64,000 nucleotides of DNA from Bosea sp. BIWAKO-01 (GCF_001748145.1 NZ_BCQA01000001.1:3250501-3314500); one strand, 5' to 3'; shown: positions 16,405 to 25,052, counted from the stretch's first letter. Notes: generated by a model not told the origin, from the sequence alone. A program made the numbers and translations.

Positions 16405-16929
16405 CTATCCGACCTTCATGTAGCCAAAGCCCTTGGCCTGCAGCGCAGCCACGGCTGCCACTCCCGACGGCACGAAGCTGATGAACGCGGCATCGCGAGC
16501 CTTGGCCTTGTCGAGCTTCAGCCGATCGAAGGTGATCTCGCAGAGATGAATCTTGAGGCCGTTCTTCGCAACATCCTCGATCCGTTCGAAAATCTTGGGC
16601 ACCATGGCCTCGTCGCGCCAGCTGGTGTCGGTGAGGTCGTTCAGGAAGAACTTCACGCCCTGTCCATGCGCGACGACGACCAACTGCAGGGCGAACGGAT
16701 CGGCGCCATAGGCAGAGTAATGGTTTGCGATGTTGGTCAGCATCTGAACGAAGCGCTGCGGATCGCCGAAATCACAATGATAGACACAGGCGACATCGGC
16801 TTCCTTCTGGAGGTCGGTGAGCTTGAGGTCGCGCGGCGCAGCCCGTGCTGGTGTGGCTGCCGCGGCAAGACCGGAGGCCGCTGCGAGAAGCATGCTGCGA
16901 CGCGTGGCGTCCGCTGATGAATGTGACAT
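16405..16929 (-). CDS. Exported DsrE-like protein in the sox unit
   Basis: 174 residues. A twin-arginine-like signal (ATRRSMLLAAASGLAAAATPARA) is followed by a DsrE/F-like domain: ACVYHCDFGDPQRFVQMLTN, LQLVVVAHGQGVKFFLND and a conserved Cys in KIHLCEITFDRL. DsrE-family proteins carry or transfer sulfur as persulfide; periplasmic versions next to soxEF are seen in other Sox operons. The conserved Cys residues (in YHCDF and HLCEI) are candidates for sulfur binding. GGGAGGG four bases before the ATG supports the start. Same direction and close spacing with soxF and the cytochrome gene. Confidence 0.8.
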   Translation of the reverse strand: MSHSSADATRRSMLLAAASGLAAAATPARAAPRDLKLTDLQKEADVACVYHCDFGDPQRFVQMLTNIANHYSAYGADPFALQLVVVAHGQGVKFFLNDLTDTSWRDEAMVPKIFERIEDVAKNGLKIHLCEITFDRLKLDKAKARDAAFISFVPSGVAAVAALQAKGFGYMKVG

Positions 16930-16962
16930 TTGGCCCTCCCTCGGGGTTCGCCGGCTTCCGGT

Positions 16963-17313
16963 CTATGGAGCTGGTTTGAGGCTGCCGTAATAGCTTGCCA
17001 GCGCCTCGACCTCTTCCTGGCTCAGGCGCCCGGCGATGGTGCGCATCACCTGGTTCTCCCGCTGCTTGTCCCTGTAGCTGTTCATCAGTGCGATGAACTG
17101 GTCGGCGGGGACGCCGACGATGGCAGGAATTCCTCCATCATGGCGCCCGCTGGTCTGGTGGCAGGCGGTGCATTCCGACGAGAGATACTCGCCGAGCGCG
17201 CGGTCGCCGGCCGCCTGTGCGCTGGACATTGCGTGGATCAGCGCCGCAAGGCCGGCCAGTGTGGCCAGGGCCGGCCGGGATGCGCACTCTGCGATGGCGC
17301 GGCCTGTCCCCAT
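16963..17313 (-). CDS. Small monoheme cytochrome c, FccA/SoxE-position subunit
   Basis: 116 residues with a Sec-like N-terminus (to about residue 35), heme motif C48-TA-C51-H52 (SSECTACHQTSGRHDGGIPAI) and a Met-containing stretch ENQVMRTIAGRLS. The GIPxIxG pattern after the heme is typical of FccA cytochrome subunits that pair with sulfide dehydrogenase flavoproteins. It has a single heme, unlike the diheme SoxE of Paracoccus, so I leave the symbol blank. ATG 17313 shares one base with the soxD stop (TGATG), giving translational coupling; the TTG at 17316 is less likely. Confidence 0.87.
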   Translation of the reverse strand: MGTGRAIAECASRPALATLAGLAALIHAMSSAQAAGDRALGEYLSSECTACHQTSGRHDGGIPAIVGVPADQFIALMNSYRDKQRENQVMRTIAGRLSQEEVEALASYYGSLKPAP

Positions 17314-18038
17314 CAATCCACCTTGGGGGCAGTCTTGGAATCGGGCGTCACATCGAGCACGGCGGCTCGCCCGGTGATCTTCACCTCGGCCTTGCAGTCC
17401 TTCATGCAGGGCTCCTTGCCCCAGAACGCCTTCTCGGTGGTTTCGCGGTCATCGTCATAGAAAGCCGCTGCGTTCGGCAGTTTGACGCTGGTGAAGTTCT
17501 TATCAGACAGCTCGAACTCCTCGTCCTTCACGATGTCGTTGAGGTAGAGCAGATAGGCTGTCAGGGCATAGATCTCGTCCGGTGAGAGCGATTGCGCATT
17601 GCCATAGGGCATGGCGCGGCGGATGTAGTCGTAGACGGTGGAGAGATCCGGCCAGAACGAGCCGATCGTCTTCTCCGGACGGTCCGAGGTCAGGCTGCCC
17701 TGGCCGCCTGCCAGCACGGGCCAGCGGCCATTGCCCTGTCCGAACTCGCCATGGCAGCTCGCACATTGCGTCTGGAAGAGCTCGTCGCCCTGCTTCACCG
17801 TGCCCTTGCCGGGCGGCAGGCCCATGCCGTCGGGCCGCACGTCGATGTCCCAGGCCTTGATCTCTTCCGGCAACGCCAGGCGGCCGAGATTGAGTTTCGC
17901 ATGCGCCGGCTGACCGGCCGCGTGCGGGACCGGCTTGGGCTGGGCCTGCTTCTGAGGCTGCGCGATCAATGGGCCGGCTGCGACGACGGCGAGCGCCGCG
18001 AAACCCGCAAGCAGGGCGAGCTTAGGCGATCTCGACAT
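17313..18038 (-). CDS. soxD: SoxD, cytochrome subunit of sulfane dehydrogenase (short, single-heme form)
   Basis: 241 residues. Signal peptide to about residue 26, then LNLGRLALPEEIKAWDIDVRPDG in segments, and one heme site C92-AS-C95-H96. LAGGQGSLTSDRPEKTIGSFWP and YDYIRRAMPYGNAQSL are characteristic SoxD pieces. The chain ends with the conserved GKEPCMKDCKAEVKI region, and the second heme domain of the Paracoccus-type diheme SoxD is absent. With SoxC it removes electrons from SoxY-bound sulfane sulfur. ATG 18038 is supported by GGGGAG upstream and overlaps the end of soxC by 17 bases; the open frame extends further but through soxC. Confidence 0.93.
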   Translation of the reverse strand: MSRSPKLALLAGFAALAVVAAGPLIAQPQKQAQPKPVPHAAGQPAHAKLNLGRLALPEEIKAWDIDVRPDGMGLPPGKGTVKQGDELFQTQCASCHGEFGQGNGRWPVLAGGQGSLTSDRPEKTIGSFWPDLSTVYDYIRRAMPYGNAQSLSPDEIYALTAYLLYLNDIVKDEEFELSDKNFTSVKLPNAAAFYDDDRETTEKAFWGKEPCMKDCKAEVKITGRAAVLDVTPDSKTAPKVD

Positions 18039-19293
18039 TCTCGGTCTCCCCATTCGCCCGGACGAGCCAGGTCTGAATGCCGTTATTGTGGTAGATGGAA
18101 TTGACGCCGCGCACCTTGCGCAGCTCGTCCTTGGTCGGCTGGACATAGCCGGTGGAATCCATGGCGCGGGACTGGATCAGCAGTTCCTGGCCGGCCCAGT
18201 CAAAATCGACATAGAAGCGGGTCAGCGACTTATCGAGAACGGGGCCGTCGATGCGGGCGCTCTGCCAATTCTTGCCGCCGTCGAGCGTGACGTCGACGCG
18301 TTTGATCGTGCCGCGTCCAGACCAGGCAAGCCCCGAAAGCACATTGCGCCCCTTATGCTTCAGCGGCGCCTGCGGCGAGGGATTGGTCACCACGGATTTG
18401 GCGTCCATGATGAAGGTGAAGCGGCGCGAGCGGCCATCCGCCAGCAGGTCGGTGTATTTCGAGGTTTCCTCGCGCGCCATCCAGGGTTTGTCGCCGACTT
18501 CGATGCGGCGCAGCCACTTGACCCAGAGATTGCCTTCCCAGCCGGGGATGACGGCACGCAGCGGATAGCCCTGCTCGGGCCGCAGCGCCTCGCCATTCAT
18601 GGCGAAGGCGATGAGCACGTCACCCAGCGCCTTCTCGAGCGGTAGCGACCGGTTCATGCCGGAGGAATCAGCACCTTCCAGCATCAGCCATTTGGCGGTC
18701 GGCTTCACACCCGCTTCTTCGAGCAGGGCCTTCAGCGGCACGCCCGTATACATGACGTTATGGACCATGCCGTGGGTGAACTGGCAGCCATTGAGCTGCG
18801 CGCCGCGCCATTCCATGCCGGAATTGGCGGCGCATTCGAGGAAATAGACGCGGTTCTGCCGCGGCATGCGCCGGATGTCTTCCATGGTGAACACCAGCGG
18901 CTTTTCGACCAGGCCGTGGATCATCAGGCGGTGATTGGCCGGCTCGATGTCGGCGATGCCGCCGTGATGGCGCTCGAAGCAGAGGCCGGACGGCGTGATG
19001 ATGCCGTCGAGTTCATGGAGTGGCGTGAAGTTGACCGAGGATTCCGGGGATGCCGTCAGCCAGGAGACGTCCCGGCGCATGACATGTTTCTCGTGGCGCG
19101 AGGGCATTCCGTAGGGCCGCTTGTCGACGCCTTCGCCGAGATAGCGGTTCCAGTCCTGGACTTCGGTGATCAGCGGGTCGGGAGCCCCGGCGCGGGCGCC
19201 GGTAGCCGAGGCGGCCAGCCCCGCGCCAGCCATTCCGGCCGCGCCGAGGAAGCGGCGCCTGCTCAGGCTTTCGCGGTTGCGGGGGGAGGTCAT
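18022..19293 (-). CDS. soxC: SoxC, molybdopterin subunit of sulfane dehydrogenase
   Basis: 423 residues. A twin-arginine signal (SRRRFLGAAGMAGAGLAASATGARA in two parts) indicates folded export with its cofactor. The sulfite-oxidase fold is clear: RLMIHGLVEKPLVF, the Mo-coordinating Cys in YFLECAANSG, then PLKALLEEAGV and GYPLRAVIPGWEGN. The C-terminal dimerisation domain carries VDVTLDGGKNW. It is the catalytic partner of SoxD and enables full eight-electron oxidation of thiosulfate to sulfate; organisms lacking SoxCD make sulfur globules. It sits between soxB and soxD. Confidence 0.96.
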   Translation of the reverse strand: MTSPRNRESLSRRRFLGAAGMAGAGLAASATGARAGAPDPLITEVQDWNRYLGEGVDKRPYGMPSRHEKHVMRRDVSWLTASPESSVNFTPLHELDGIITPSGLCFERHHGGIADIEPANHRLMIHGLVEKPLVFTMEDIRRMPRQNRVYFLECAANSGMEWRGAQLNGCQFTHGMVHNVMYTGVPLKALLEEAGVKPTAKWLMLEGADSSGMNRSLPLEKALGDVLIAFAMNGEALRPEQGYPLRAVIPGWEGNLWVKWLRRIEVGDKPWMAREETSKYTDLLADGRSRRFTFIMDAKSVVTNPSPQAPLKHKGRNVLSGLAWSGRGTIKRVDVTLDGGKNWQSARIDGPVLDKSLTRFYVDFDWAGQELLIQSRAMDSTGYVQPTKDELRKVRGVNSIYHNNGIQTWLVRANGETENVEIA

Positions 19294-19341
19294 GGCGGCA
19301 GATTCCTCTGGATTGGGAGGGTTCAGGGAGGACGGCGCGGG

Positions 19342-21039
19342 TCAGGCGCCGGTCACCTTCACGGCGTCGTTGGGTGTGATCGAAACGGTCTTGGTGCGGG
19401 CGACATGGTCGCGAACCACATCCCAGATCGGCGGCCCCTGCGTGCCCTCGTTGACGCTGGCCCAGCCGGCAACGACGTATTTCCGGGAGGCATCGATCGG
19501 CTTGCCGGATTTCAGATGCGTCAGCCCGGAGATGCGGCTGCCCATCGGCTTGCCGATATCGATGGCGTAGCCCATGCCGCCAATGCGGACCATGTCGCCG
19601 CCGCCCTGGAAATAGGGGTCGGGGTGGAAGATATTGTCGGCGACGTCCTCGAGGATCTCCTTGAGCTGGGCGCCGGTCATCTCCATGCGGTAGCAGTTGG
19701 GATAGGTGATCGCGGTGGCGTTGGTGATCGCCTCCCAGGTGATCGGCTCGCCCGGAAGCAGCGTCCCGCCCCAGCGGAAGCCGGGGGAGAGCGCGATCTC
19801 GGCGTCGCGCTGGCTGAGCATCGCGTCGCAAATCAGGTCGTCGAAGGTGCCGTTGAAGTTGCCGCGCCGGTAGAGCAGCGACTCGGTCCGTCCGATCTCG
19901 CGGGCGAGATCGGCGGCGAAGGGCTTACGGAGCGCCCTGACCAGCGCTGCCATTTCGGTATCGGGGGTGATCGCTTCGGAGAAGACCGGCATCAGCTTGA
20001 AGCGGATATCGGCGACCTTGCCGTCCTTCACCGCGATATCGAGCCGCGACAGGAACTTGCCATGCGAGCCGCTGGCGACGAGGGCGGTATTGCCGACGCG
20101 CACCACACCGGGCATCGCGTCATGGGTGTGGGCGGTCAGGATGACGTCGAGGCCCTTGACCCGCGCGGCCAGTTTCTTGTCGACGTCGAAACCGTCATGC
20201 GAGAGCAGCACGACGATGGCTGCGCCCTCGGCACGGGCCTCCTCGACCTGCTTCTGAATCTCCTCCTCGCGGATGCCGAACTCCCAGTCCGGGAACATCC
20301 AGCGCGGGTTGGCAATGGCAGTCCGCGGCAGCGCCTGGCCTATCACCGCAACCTTGACGCCGCCCTTCTCGAAGACCTTGCGCGGCTTGAAGACGGGTTC
20401 GTTCCATTCCTTGTCGCGAATGTTCTGGGCAAGGAAGGCGAAGGATGCGCTCTCGGCGATCTCCTTGACGCGCTCGGCACCGAGCGTGAACTCCCAATGG
20501 CCGACCATGGCATCGGTCTTCAGGGCCGACATGACATCGACCATGTCCTGCCCCTTGGTCTGGAGCGAGCTCCAGCTGCCCTGCCAGGTATCGCCACCAT
20601 CGAGCAGCAGGACCTTGTCGTCTCCGCGTTCGGCGCGGATCGCCTTGACCAGCGTCGCGATGCGGTCGAGCCCGCCCATCCGGCCGTATTGGCGGGCAAG
20701 CGAGGTGAAGTCGTCAGAAGTCAGGGCAAAGGCGTCGGCCGAGCCCGTGGCGATCTTGAAATGCTCCCGGAACTCCGCGTCGGTCAGGTGCGGCGGCTGC
20801 CCCTTGGCCTCACCGACGCCGAGATTGATCGAGGGTTCGCGGAAATGCAGCGGCACGAGCTGCGCGTGGATATCGGTGACGTAGAGAAGCGTCACGGTGC
20901 CGAGCGGGTCGAAGCGCAGGATGTCGGCCTGGGACAGGCGCTGCTGCGCGGCTGCGCGGCCGAGCGGGCCCAATCCGGAAGCTAGCGTGATGGCCGCAGC
21001 AGCCGATGTTGCCTGAAGAAAATCGCGCCGTGAGATCAT
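19342..21039 (-). CDS. soxB: SoxB, thiosulfohydrolase
   Basis: 565 residues. Twin-arginine signal (MISRRDFLQATSAAAAITLASG). The 5'-nucleotidase-like dimanganese core appears as LLYVTDIHAQL, LLLDGGDTWQGS, the SoxB-specific MVGHWEFTLG in place of the usual GNHEF, LLSHDGF and TAHTHDAMP. The C-terminal domain includes FQGGGDMVRIGGMGYAI, diagnostic for SoxB. It hydrolyses the sulfone group from SoxY-bound cysteine S-thiosulfonate to release sulfate. Position between soxZ and soxC is standard. Confidence 0.97.
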   Translation of the reverse strand: MISRRDFLQATSAAAAITLASGLGPLGRAAAQQRLSQADILRFDPLGTVTLLYVTDIHAQLVPLHFREPSINLGVGEAKGQPPHLTDAEFREHFKIATGSADAFALTSDDFTSLARQYGRMGGLDRIATLVKAIRAERGDDKVLLLDGGDTWQGSWSSLQTKGQDMVDVMSALKTDAMVGHWEFTLGAERVKEIAESASFAFLAQNIRDKEWNEPVFKPRKVFEKGGVKVAVIGQALPRTAIANPRWMFPDWEFGIREEEIQKQVEEARAEGAAIVVLLSHDGFDVDKKLAARVKGLDVILTAHTHDAMPGVVRVGNTALVASGSHGKFLSRLDIAVKDGKVADIRFKLMPVFSEAITPDTEMAALVRALRKPFAADLAREIGRTESLLYRRGNFNGTFDDLICDAMLSQRDAEIALSPGFRWGGTLLPGEPITWEAITNATAITYPNCYRMEMTGAQLKEILEDVADNIFHPDPYFQGGGDMVRIGGMGYAIDIGKPMGSRISGLTHLKSGKPIDASRKYVVAGWASVNEGTQGPPIWDVVRDHVARTKTVSITPNDAVKVTGA

Positions 21040-21139
21040 GATCCACCCTTGGGCGGCGCGCAGCCGCCCTCATGCGGGGACGTTTCGCCCCGCTTGTCCG
21101 TTCGATGCGAGCAACCGGCCGAGGCGCGGCCGGCGGACA

Positions 21140-21469
21140 TCAGCCGACCGTCAGCTTGTTCTTGGCGGTGTATTCGGAACCGTCGTCATCCTTCCAGGTG
21201 AAGGTGAACTCGCCCGATTCCGTCGCCTTGAAGAAGAAGGACTGGTACGGATTGGCCGAAATCGCGGGATGCCAATCGGCGGAGAAGACCGGCTTGCCGT
21301 TGAAGCTCGCGCTGAACTTGTTGATGATCTTGCGCGGGATGGTCTCGCCCTTGGCGTCCTTGCGCTGGCCGGATTCCATCTCGTGCGAGATCAGCGTCTT
21401 GATCTCGATCATCTCGCCTGCGGCGGCCTTGGCGGGAACGCGGACCCGCGGGGTGGGCTTGGTGCTCAT
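21140..21469 (-). CDS. soxZ: SoxZ, sulfur-carrier complex subunit
   Basis: 109 residues, no signal peptide (co-exported with SoxY as known for the complex). Typical pieces are RVRVPAKAAAGEMIEIKTLISHEMESGQR in segments and the conserved IPRKIINKFSASFNGKPVF, then ISANPYQSFFFKA and FTFTWKDDDGS. SoxZ folds as an immunoglobulin-like partner that positions the swinging arm of SoxY. It follows soxY by 52 bases and precedes soxB. Confidence 0.97.
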   Translation of the reverse strand: MSTKPTPRVRVPAKAAAGEMIEIKTLISHEMESGQRKDAKGETIPRKIINKFSASFNGKPVFSADWHPAISANPYQSFFFKATESGEFTFTWKDDDGSEYTAKNKLTVG

Positions 21470-21521
21470 GGGTGTATCCTCACCGTGATCTTGTCGTTGT
21501 CGGGGCTGGAGCGCGCAGGCC

Positions 21522-21986
21522 TCAGCCGCCGCAACCGCCGATCGTGACCTTCACATTGGCCTTGGCCATGTGCAGCGCGCCGTTCGACATCTCGGCGACG
21601 CAGACGATGTTCTGGGTCTGGGCAAGACGCATGCGGGTCGCGGCCGAGGCCTTGCCGCAAGCCGGCGTGAAGCTGTAGCTGACGATGCCGGGAAGCGGGT
21701 TGCCGTCGGCATAGACATGCACGGCCTTGACGTAGTCGGCGTCCGTCATCGGGCTTTCGACCTCGATATTGATCGGGACGACGAGGCCGTTCTCAGCGAT
21801 CTCGGGAACGTCGAGCTTGATCTTGCCCGCGGCGAAGGGCTTGTCGCCATAGAGCTTCTTCAGTTCGTCCGCGACCGTCTTTTCATCCGCGAAGGCCAGC
21901 TTTGCGCCGAGAAGGCTGGCCACGGCGGCGAAGGCACCCGCCTTGAGAGCGCGACGGCGCGACAGCCCCGCTTGCTGAAAATCCAT
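21522..21986 (-). CDS. soxY: SoxY, sulfur-carrier protein
   Basis: 154 residues. Twin-arginine signal (LSRRRALKAGAFAAVASLLGAKLAFA in segments). The chain ends in GGCGG, the swinging arm whose Cys (about residue 152) carries thiosulfate-derived sulfur; an additional Cys in FTPACGKAS is also present. The start at ATG 21986 is supported by GGGAGGA seven bases upstream; a much longer open frame exists, but it runs antisense through soxA and soxX. First gene of the leftward sox unit, divergent from soxA over 138 bases. Confidence 0.96.
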   Translation of the reverse strand: MDFQQAGLSRRRALKAGAFAAVASLLGAKLAFADEKTVADELKKLYGDKPFAAGKIKLDVPEIAENGLVVPINIEVESPMTDADYVKAVHVYADGNPLPGIVSYSFTPACGKASAATRMRLAQTQNIVCVAEMSNGALHMAKANVKVTIGGCGG

Positions 21987-22055
21987 TCGGACATCCTCCC
22001 TGGAATTATTCTGGTTAGCTCTTGACGACGCGACCGTCCGTCGCACATCATTTCG

Positions 22056-22083
22056 ACATATCGTGATATTGTTTTTTGTGAAT
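22056..22083. promoter_or_regulatory. Candidate SoxR (BigR/SqrR-type) site between soxY and soxA
   Basis: ACATATCGTGATAT (22056-22069) contains the short dyad ATATC-GT-GATAT. It overlaps ATTG-N8-GAAT (22068-22083), one base off the ATTC-N8-GAAT core reported for SqrR-type persulfide sensors. It lies in the only promoter region serving both sox units. A TTGACG element sits upstream at 22022. Confidence 0.4.
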
Positions 22084-22124
22084 GTAAAGGCTTTCAAATC
22101 AAGAAAGCCGGGAATGAAGGTCGC

Positions 22125-22994
22125 ATGAAGCGGCCGGCTGGGGAAACGAAAGGGCAGGGCATGAAGCTCACTGTGATCGGCGCGGCAGTTCTTGCCGCGG
22201 CCATGACGCTCGCGGCCGGGCATCTGACCGCACAATCGCCGCCGCAGGACGACAGCGAGAAGGAGATCGAGCGCTATCGCCAGATGCTCTCGGACCCGTT
22301 CTCCAATCCCGGCTACCTCGCCGTCGATCGCGGCGAAGAGATCTGGACGACGAAGCGCGGCACCAAGAATGTCTCGCTGGAAGGTTGCGATCTCGGCGAG
22401 GGCGCCGGCAAGCTGGAAGGCGTCTATGCGCGGCTGCCGCGCCATTTCGCTGATGCCGACAAGGTCATGGATCTGGAGCAGCGCCTGCTCTGGTGCATGG
22501 ACAAGGTCCAGGGGTTCGACACCAAGGACGTGCTGTCGCGGCGCTTCTCCTCCCCTGGAAAGGCCTCCGATCTCGAGGACCTGACGGCTTTCATCGCCAA
22601 CAAGTCGAACGGCATGAAGCTCGAGCCGCAGCTCAAGCACGCCAAGGAACTTGAGATGGCGGCTGTCGGCGAGGAGCTGTTCTACCGGCGCGGCGGCGTG
22701 ATGGATTTCTCCTGCGCCACCTGCCACGCCGAGGAAGGCAAGCGCATCCGCCTGCAAGGCCTGCCAAACCTGTCCGTGCCGGGCGCCACCGCGCAGGCGA
22801 CGATGGCGACCTGGCCGACCTATCGCGTCTCCCAGAGCGCGCTTCGCACGATGCAGCACCGGCTTTGGGACTGTTATCGGCAGCAGCGCTGGCCGATGCC
22901 GGATTTCGGCTCGGACAGCCTGACCGCGCTGACCGTCTTCCTGAACAAGCAGGCGGCCGGCGGTGAGCTCAATGTGCCTTCGATCAAGCGCTGA
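22125..22994 (+). CDS. soxA: SoxA, c-type cytochrome subunit of SoxAX
   Basis: 289 residues from ATG 22125; a second in-frame ATG at 22161 gives a more usual signal peptide start ([18 protein letters not shown]) and has AAAGGG upstream, so either is possible. The N-terminal domain has lost its heme but keeps Cys88 and Cys124, as in monoheme SoxA. The C-terminal heme is C197-AT-C200-H201 and the distal ligand Cys250 is in [13 protein letters not shown], the residue that is modified to persulfide and forms the SoxY conjugation site. SoxAX joins thiosulfate to SoxY oxidatively. Followed 13 bases later by soxX. Confidence 0.96.
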   Translation: MKRPAGETKGQGMKLTVIGAAVLAAAMTLAAGHLTAQSPPQDDSEKEIERYRQMLSDPFSNPGYLAVDRGEEIWTTKRGTKNVSLEGCDLGEGAGKLEGVYARLPRHFADADKVMDLEQRLLWCMDKVQGFDTKDVLSRRFSSPGKASDLEDLTAFIANKSNGMKLEPQLKHAKELEMAAVGEELFYRRGGVMDFSCATCHAEEGKRIRLQGLPNLSVPGATAQATMATWPTYRVSQSALRTMQHRLWDCYRQQRWPMPDFGSDSLTALTVFLNKQAAGGELNVPSIKR

Positions 22995-23007
22995 GGGGGC
23001 GGAACCG

Positions 23008-23631
23008 ATGATCAGATCAGCTTTCGTCTCCCTCACCCTCAGCGCCTTCGCGCTCTGCGCTCCGGCCTCGGCGCAGGACAAGCCCGCCAAGCCGAGCCAG
23101 GCGACGATCGAGGCCTATGTGAAGTCCACTTTCGGCAAGGCGCCGGCGGAATGGCAGGCTCGCATCACGCCGGATGAATCGCTGGCGGCCTGCAACGTCC
23201 ATCGCAATCAGGTTTCGTCCGCAGATGCGGAGGCCATCACCAAGCGCGAGCTTGCCAGGGTCAGCTATCCCGCCGACGGCAAGTTCCTCGGCAACTGGAA
23301 GGAAGGCTACAAGGTCGCCAATAACGGCCGGGGCGGCCAGTTTTCGGATCCGCTGGACACCGTTTCCGGGGGCAACTGCTTCGCTTGCCACCAGCTCGAC
23401 CCGAAGGAGCTGAGCTATGGCACGCTCGGCCCGAGCCTCGCCGCCTATGGCAAGGACCGGAAATACGACGCCGAGGCGATCAAGGACGCCTACACCAAGA
23501 TCTACAATTCACAGGCCGTGGTGCCCTGTTCGAACATGCCTCGCTTCGGCACCAACAAGGTGCTGAGCGAACAGCAGATCAAGGACGTGATGGGCTATCT
23601 GTTCGACCCGGAATCACCAGTGAACAAGTAG
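23008..23631 (+). CDS. soxX: SoxX, c-type cytochrome subunit of SoxAX
   Basis: 207 residues. Sec signal peptide (about 1-23), a larger-than-minimal N-terminal extension, then heme motif C124-FA-C128H-type (GGNCFACHQLDPKELSYGTLGPSL in segments) and axial Met177 in PCSNMPRFGTNKVLS, all standard for SoxX. ATG 23008 has GGGGGCGGA just upstream; the open frame extends 15 codons further but lacks a ribosome site. Here soxA precedes soxX, and both are separated from soxYZ by strand, unlike the soxXYZA order of Paracoccus. Confidence 0.96.
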   Translation: MIRSAFVSLTLSAFALCAPASAQDKPAKPSQATIEAYVKSTFGKAPAEWQARITPDESLAACNVHRNQVSSADAEAITKRELARVSYPADGKFLGNWKEGYKVANNGRGGQFSDPLDTVSGGNCFACHQLDPKELSYGTLGPSLAAYGKDRKYDAEAIKDAYTKIYNSQAVVPCSNMPRFGTNKVLSEQQIKDVMGYLFDPESPVNK

Positions 23632-23657
23632 CGGCAATGCCCAGCGGCAGTAGACGC

Positions 23658-23690
23658 CATCCCGGCCTCGGTTCCTCCGTGGCCGGGATG
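23658..23690. terminator. Convergent hairpin between soxX and soxW
   Basis: Perfect 10-bp inverted repeat CATCCCGGCC ... GGCCGGGATG with a 13-base loop, placed between two converging genes; it can serve both strands. Confidence 0.6.
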
Positions 23691-23713
23691 ATTGCGTCTT
23701 GAGGTCGCCGACG

Positions 23714-24277
23714 TCAGGCGCCTTGCCGCTTCAGCCATTCCGGGAAGGTGGCGGTCTCGTAGCCCTTCTCTCGCACAAAGCGGAACATGGCGAGGAAATC
23801 GCGTGGTTCGAGCAGTCCCGGCATGCGCGCGACCTCGCGGGCCTGCGGCTTTCGTTGGCCAAGTCCCTCTGCGCTCTCGGGCATGAACTGGATCGTCGGA
23901 GTGAAGCGCACGCCATAGGCCTCGCCGAGCGCCTTCTCGCCCAGTTTGCGCCCATCGAAATCGGTGACCTCGCGGGCGCCGATATGGTTGAGGTGCAGCA
24001 CCTCGAAATTGGCCTTGATGTATCCTTCGATCTTGGGATCGGCGAGATGCACCTCATGCATTCGCCGGCAGGCCGGGCAGCCCTTGAGGCCCCACATTAT
24101 CGCGAGGCGCTTGCCGTTGCGGGTCGCGGTTTCGATGTCCTCGGAGAGATCGAGGAAGCTCTCGAGATACCAGTCCTGCTGGTAGAGCCCGTCGTCGCCG
24201 AGCCTGGCGGCGGCGAGGGCCCGAGGCGCGAAGCAGGCGGCGAGCGCAGAGCCGAGAAGTCCGCGTCGGGTCAGCAT
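23714..24277 (-). CDS. soxW: SoxW-like periplasmic thioredoxin
   Basis: 187 residues. Arg-containing signal peptide (MLTRRGLLGSALAACFAPRALA in pieces), then a thioredoxin fold with the redox pair C67-PA-C70 in WGLKGCPACRRMHEVH and a cis-Pro region VRFTPTIQFMPES. Known SoxW proteins receive electrons from the membrane protein SoxV and keep the SoxY Cys competent. The gene is 13 bases downstream of soxV in the same direction, supporting the SoxVW pairing. Confidence 0.9.
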   Translation of the reverse strand: MLTRRGLLGSALAACFAPRALAAARLGDDGLYQQDWYLESFLDLSEDIETATRNGKRLAIMWGLKGCPACRRMHEVHLADPKIEGYIKANFEVLHLNHIGAREVTDFDGRKLGEKALGEAYGVRFTPTIQFMPESAEGLGQRKPQAREVARMPGLLEPRDFLAMFRFVREKGYETATFPEWLKRQGA

Positions 24278-24290
24278 GGAAACTCTCCCT

Positions 24291-25031
24291 TCAGCCGATC
24301 GTGCCGAGGATCGGCATGGTCTGCAGCAGCCAGCCGGCCAGCGCCGGCATCATTCCGGTGATGAACAGCAGGCCCGTCACGACGAGCCCGGCGCCCATGG
24401 TCTTCTCGATGACGGCCATGTGCCGGCGGAAGCGGGAGAGCCAGGTCAGGAAGGGACCGGCAAAGACCGCCGCCAGCAGAAAGGGCAGGCCGATGCCGAG
24501 TGCATAGGATGCGAGCAGAAGCGCGCCGCGCGAGGCGCTGCCCTCGGCGCCCGCGACCATCAGCACCGTCGCCAGCACCGGCCCGACGCAGGGCGTCCAG
24601 CCGAACGCGAAGGCAAGCCCGACGAAATAGGCGCCGAGCAGGCCGGCGGGGCGTGCGGATGTCTGGAAACGGGCCTCCCGGTAGAGCAGGGGAATCCGCA
24701 GCCAGCCGAGAAAATGCAGGCCCATGACCAGGATGACTGCGCCGGCGGCGATGGACAGCGTGTCGAAATGGGCGGTGATCCAGGTCCCGATGGTCGAGGC
24801 GGTGGCGCCGAGTGCGACGAAGACGGTGGCGAAACCGAGCACGAAAACGGCGGCCATGGCGATGATGCGACGGCGCTGCGCGGTCGTCAGCGCGCCCTCC
24901 GAGCCGGACAGTTCGCCGATGCCGACACCCGCCAGGAAGCAGAGATAGGGCGGCACCAGGGGCAGCACGCAGGGGCTCAGGAAGGAGAGCAGACCGGCTG
25001 CGAAGGCCCCTGCGATCGAGATGTCGAACAA
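24291..25031 (-). CDS. soxV: SoxV, CcdA-family thiol electron transporter
   Basis: 246 residues with six predicted membrane segments. The paired redox Cys are Cys21 in SFLSPCVLPLVPPYL and Cys148 in FAFGWTPCVGPVLA, exactly as in CcdA/DsbD-type transporters. It carries electrons from cytoplasmic thioredoxin across the membrane to SoxW. The frame has an in-frame stop two codons before the TTG at 25031 and no ATG or GTG before the first membrane segment, so TTG initiation is needed; GGCGGG lies seven bases upstream. Divergent from soxS over only 50 bases that contain a dyad. Confidence 0.92.
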   Translation of the reverse strand: MFDISIAGAFAAGLLSFLSPCVLPLVPPYLCFLAGVGIGELSGSEGALTTAQRRRIIAMAAVFVLGFATVFVALGATASTIGTWITAHFDTLSIAAGAVILVMGLHFLGWLRIPLLYREARFQTSARPAGLLGAYFVGLAFAFGWTPCVGPVLATVLMVAGAEGSASRGALLLASYALGIGLPFLLAAVFAGPFLTWLSRFRRHMAVIEKTMGAGLVVTGLLFITGMMPALAGWLLQTMPILGTIG

Positions 25032-25052
25032 GGTTCAACCCGCCAATTGTTT

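Noticed and set aside
18760..20985. 741-codon rightward open frame
   Set aside because: It runs antisense through soxC and soxB. It has no family motifs, and its composition (Asp/Arg/Gly/His-rich) is that of a GC-rich shadow frame.
24271..25038. 255-codon leftward frame overlapping soxV
   Set aside because: Arg/His-rich and without membrane segments; the overlapping frame encodes SoxV with both redox Cys.
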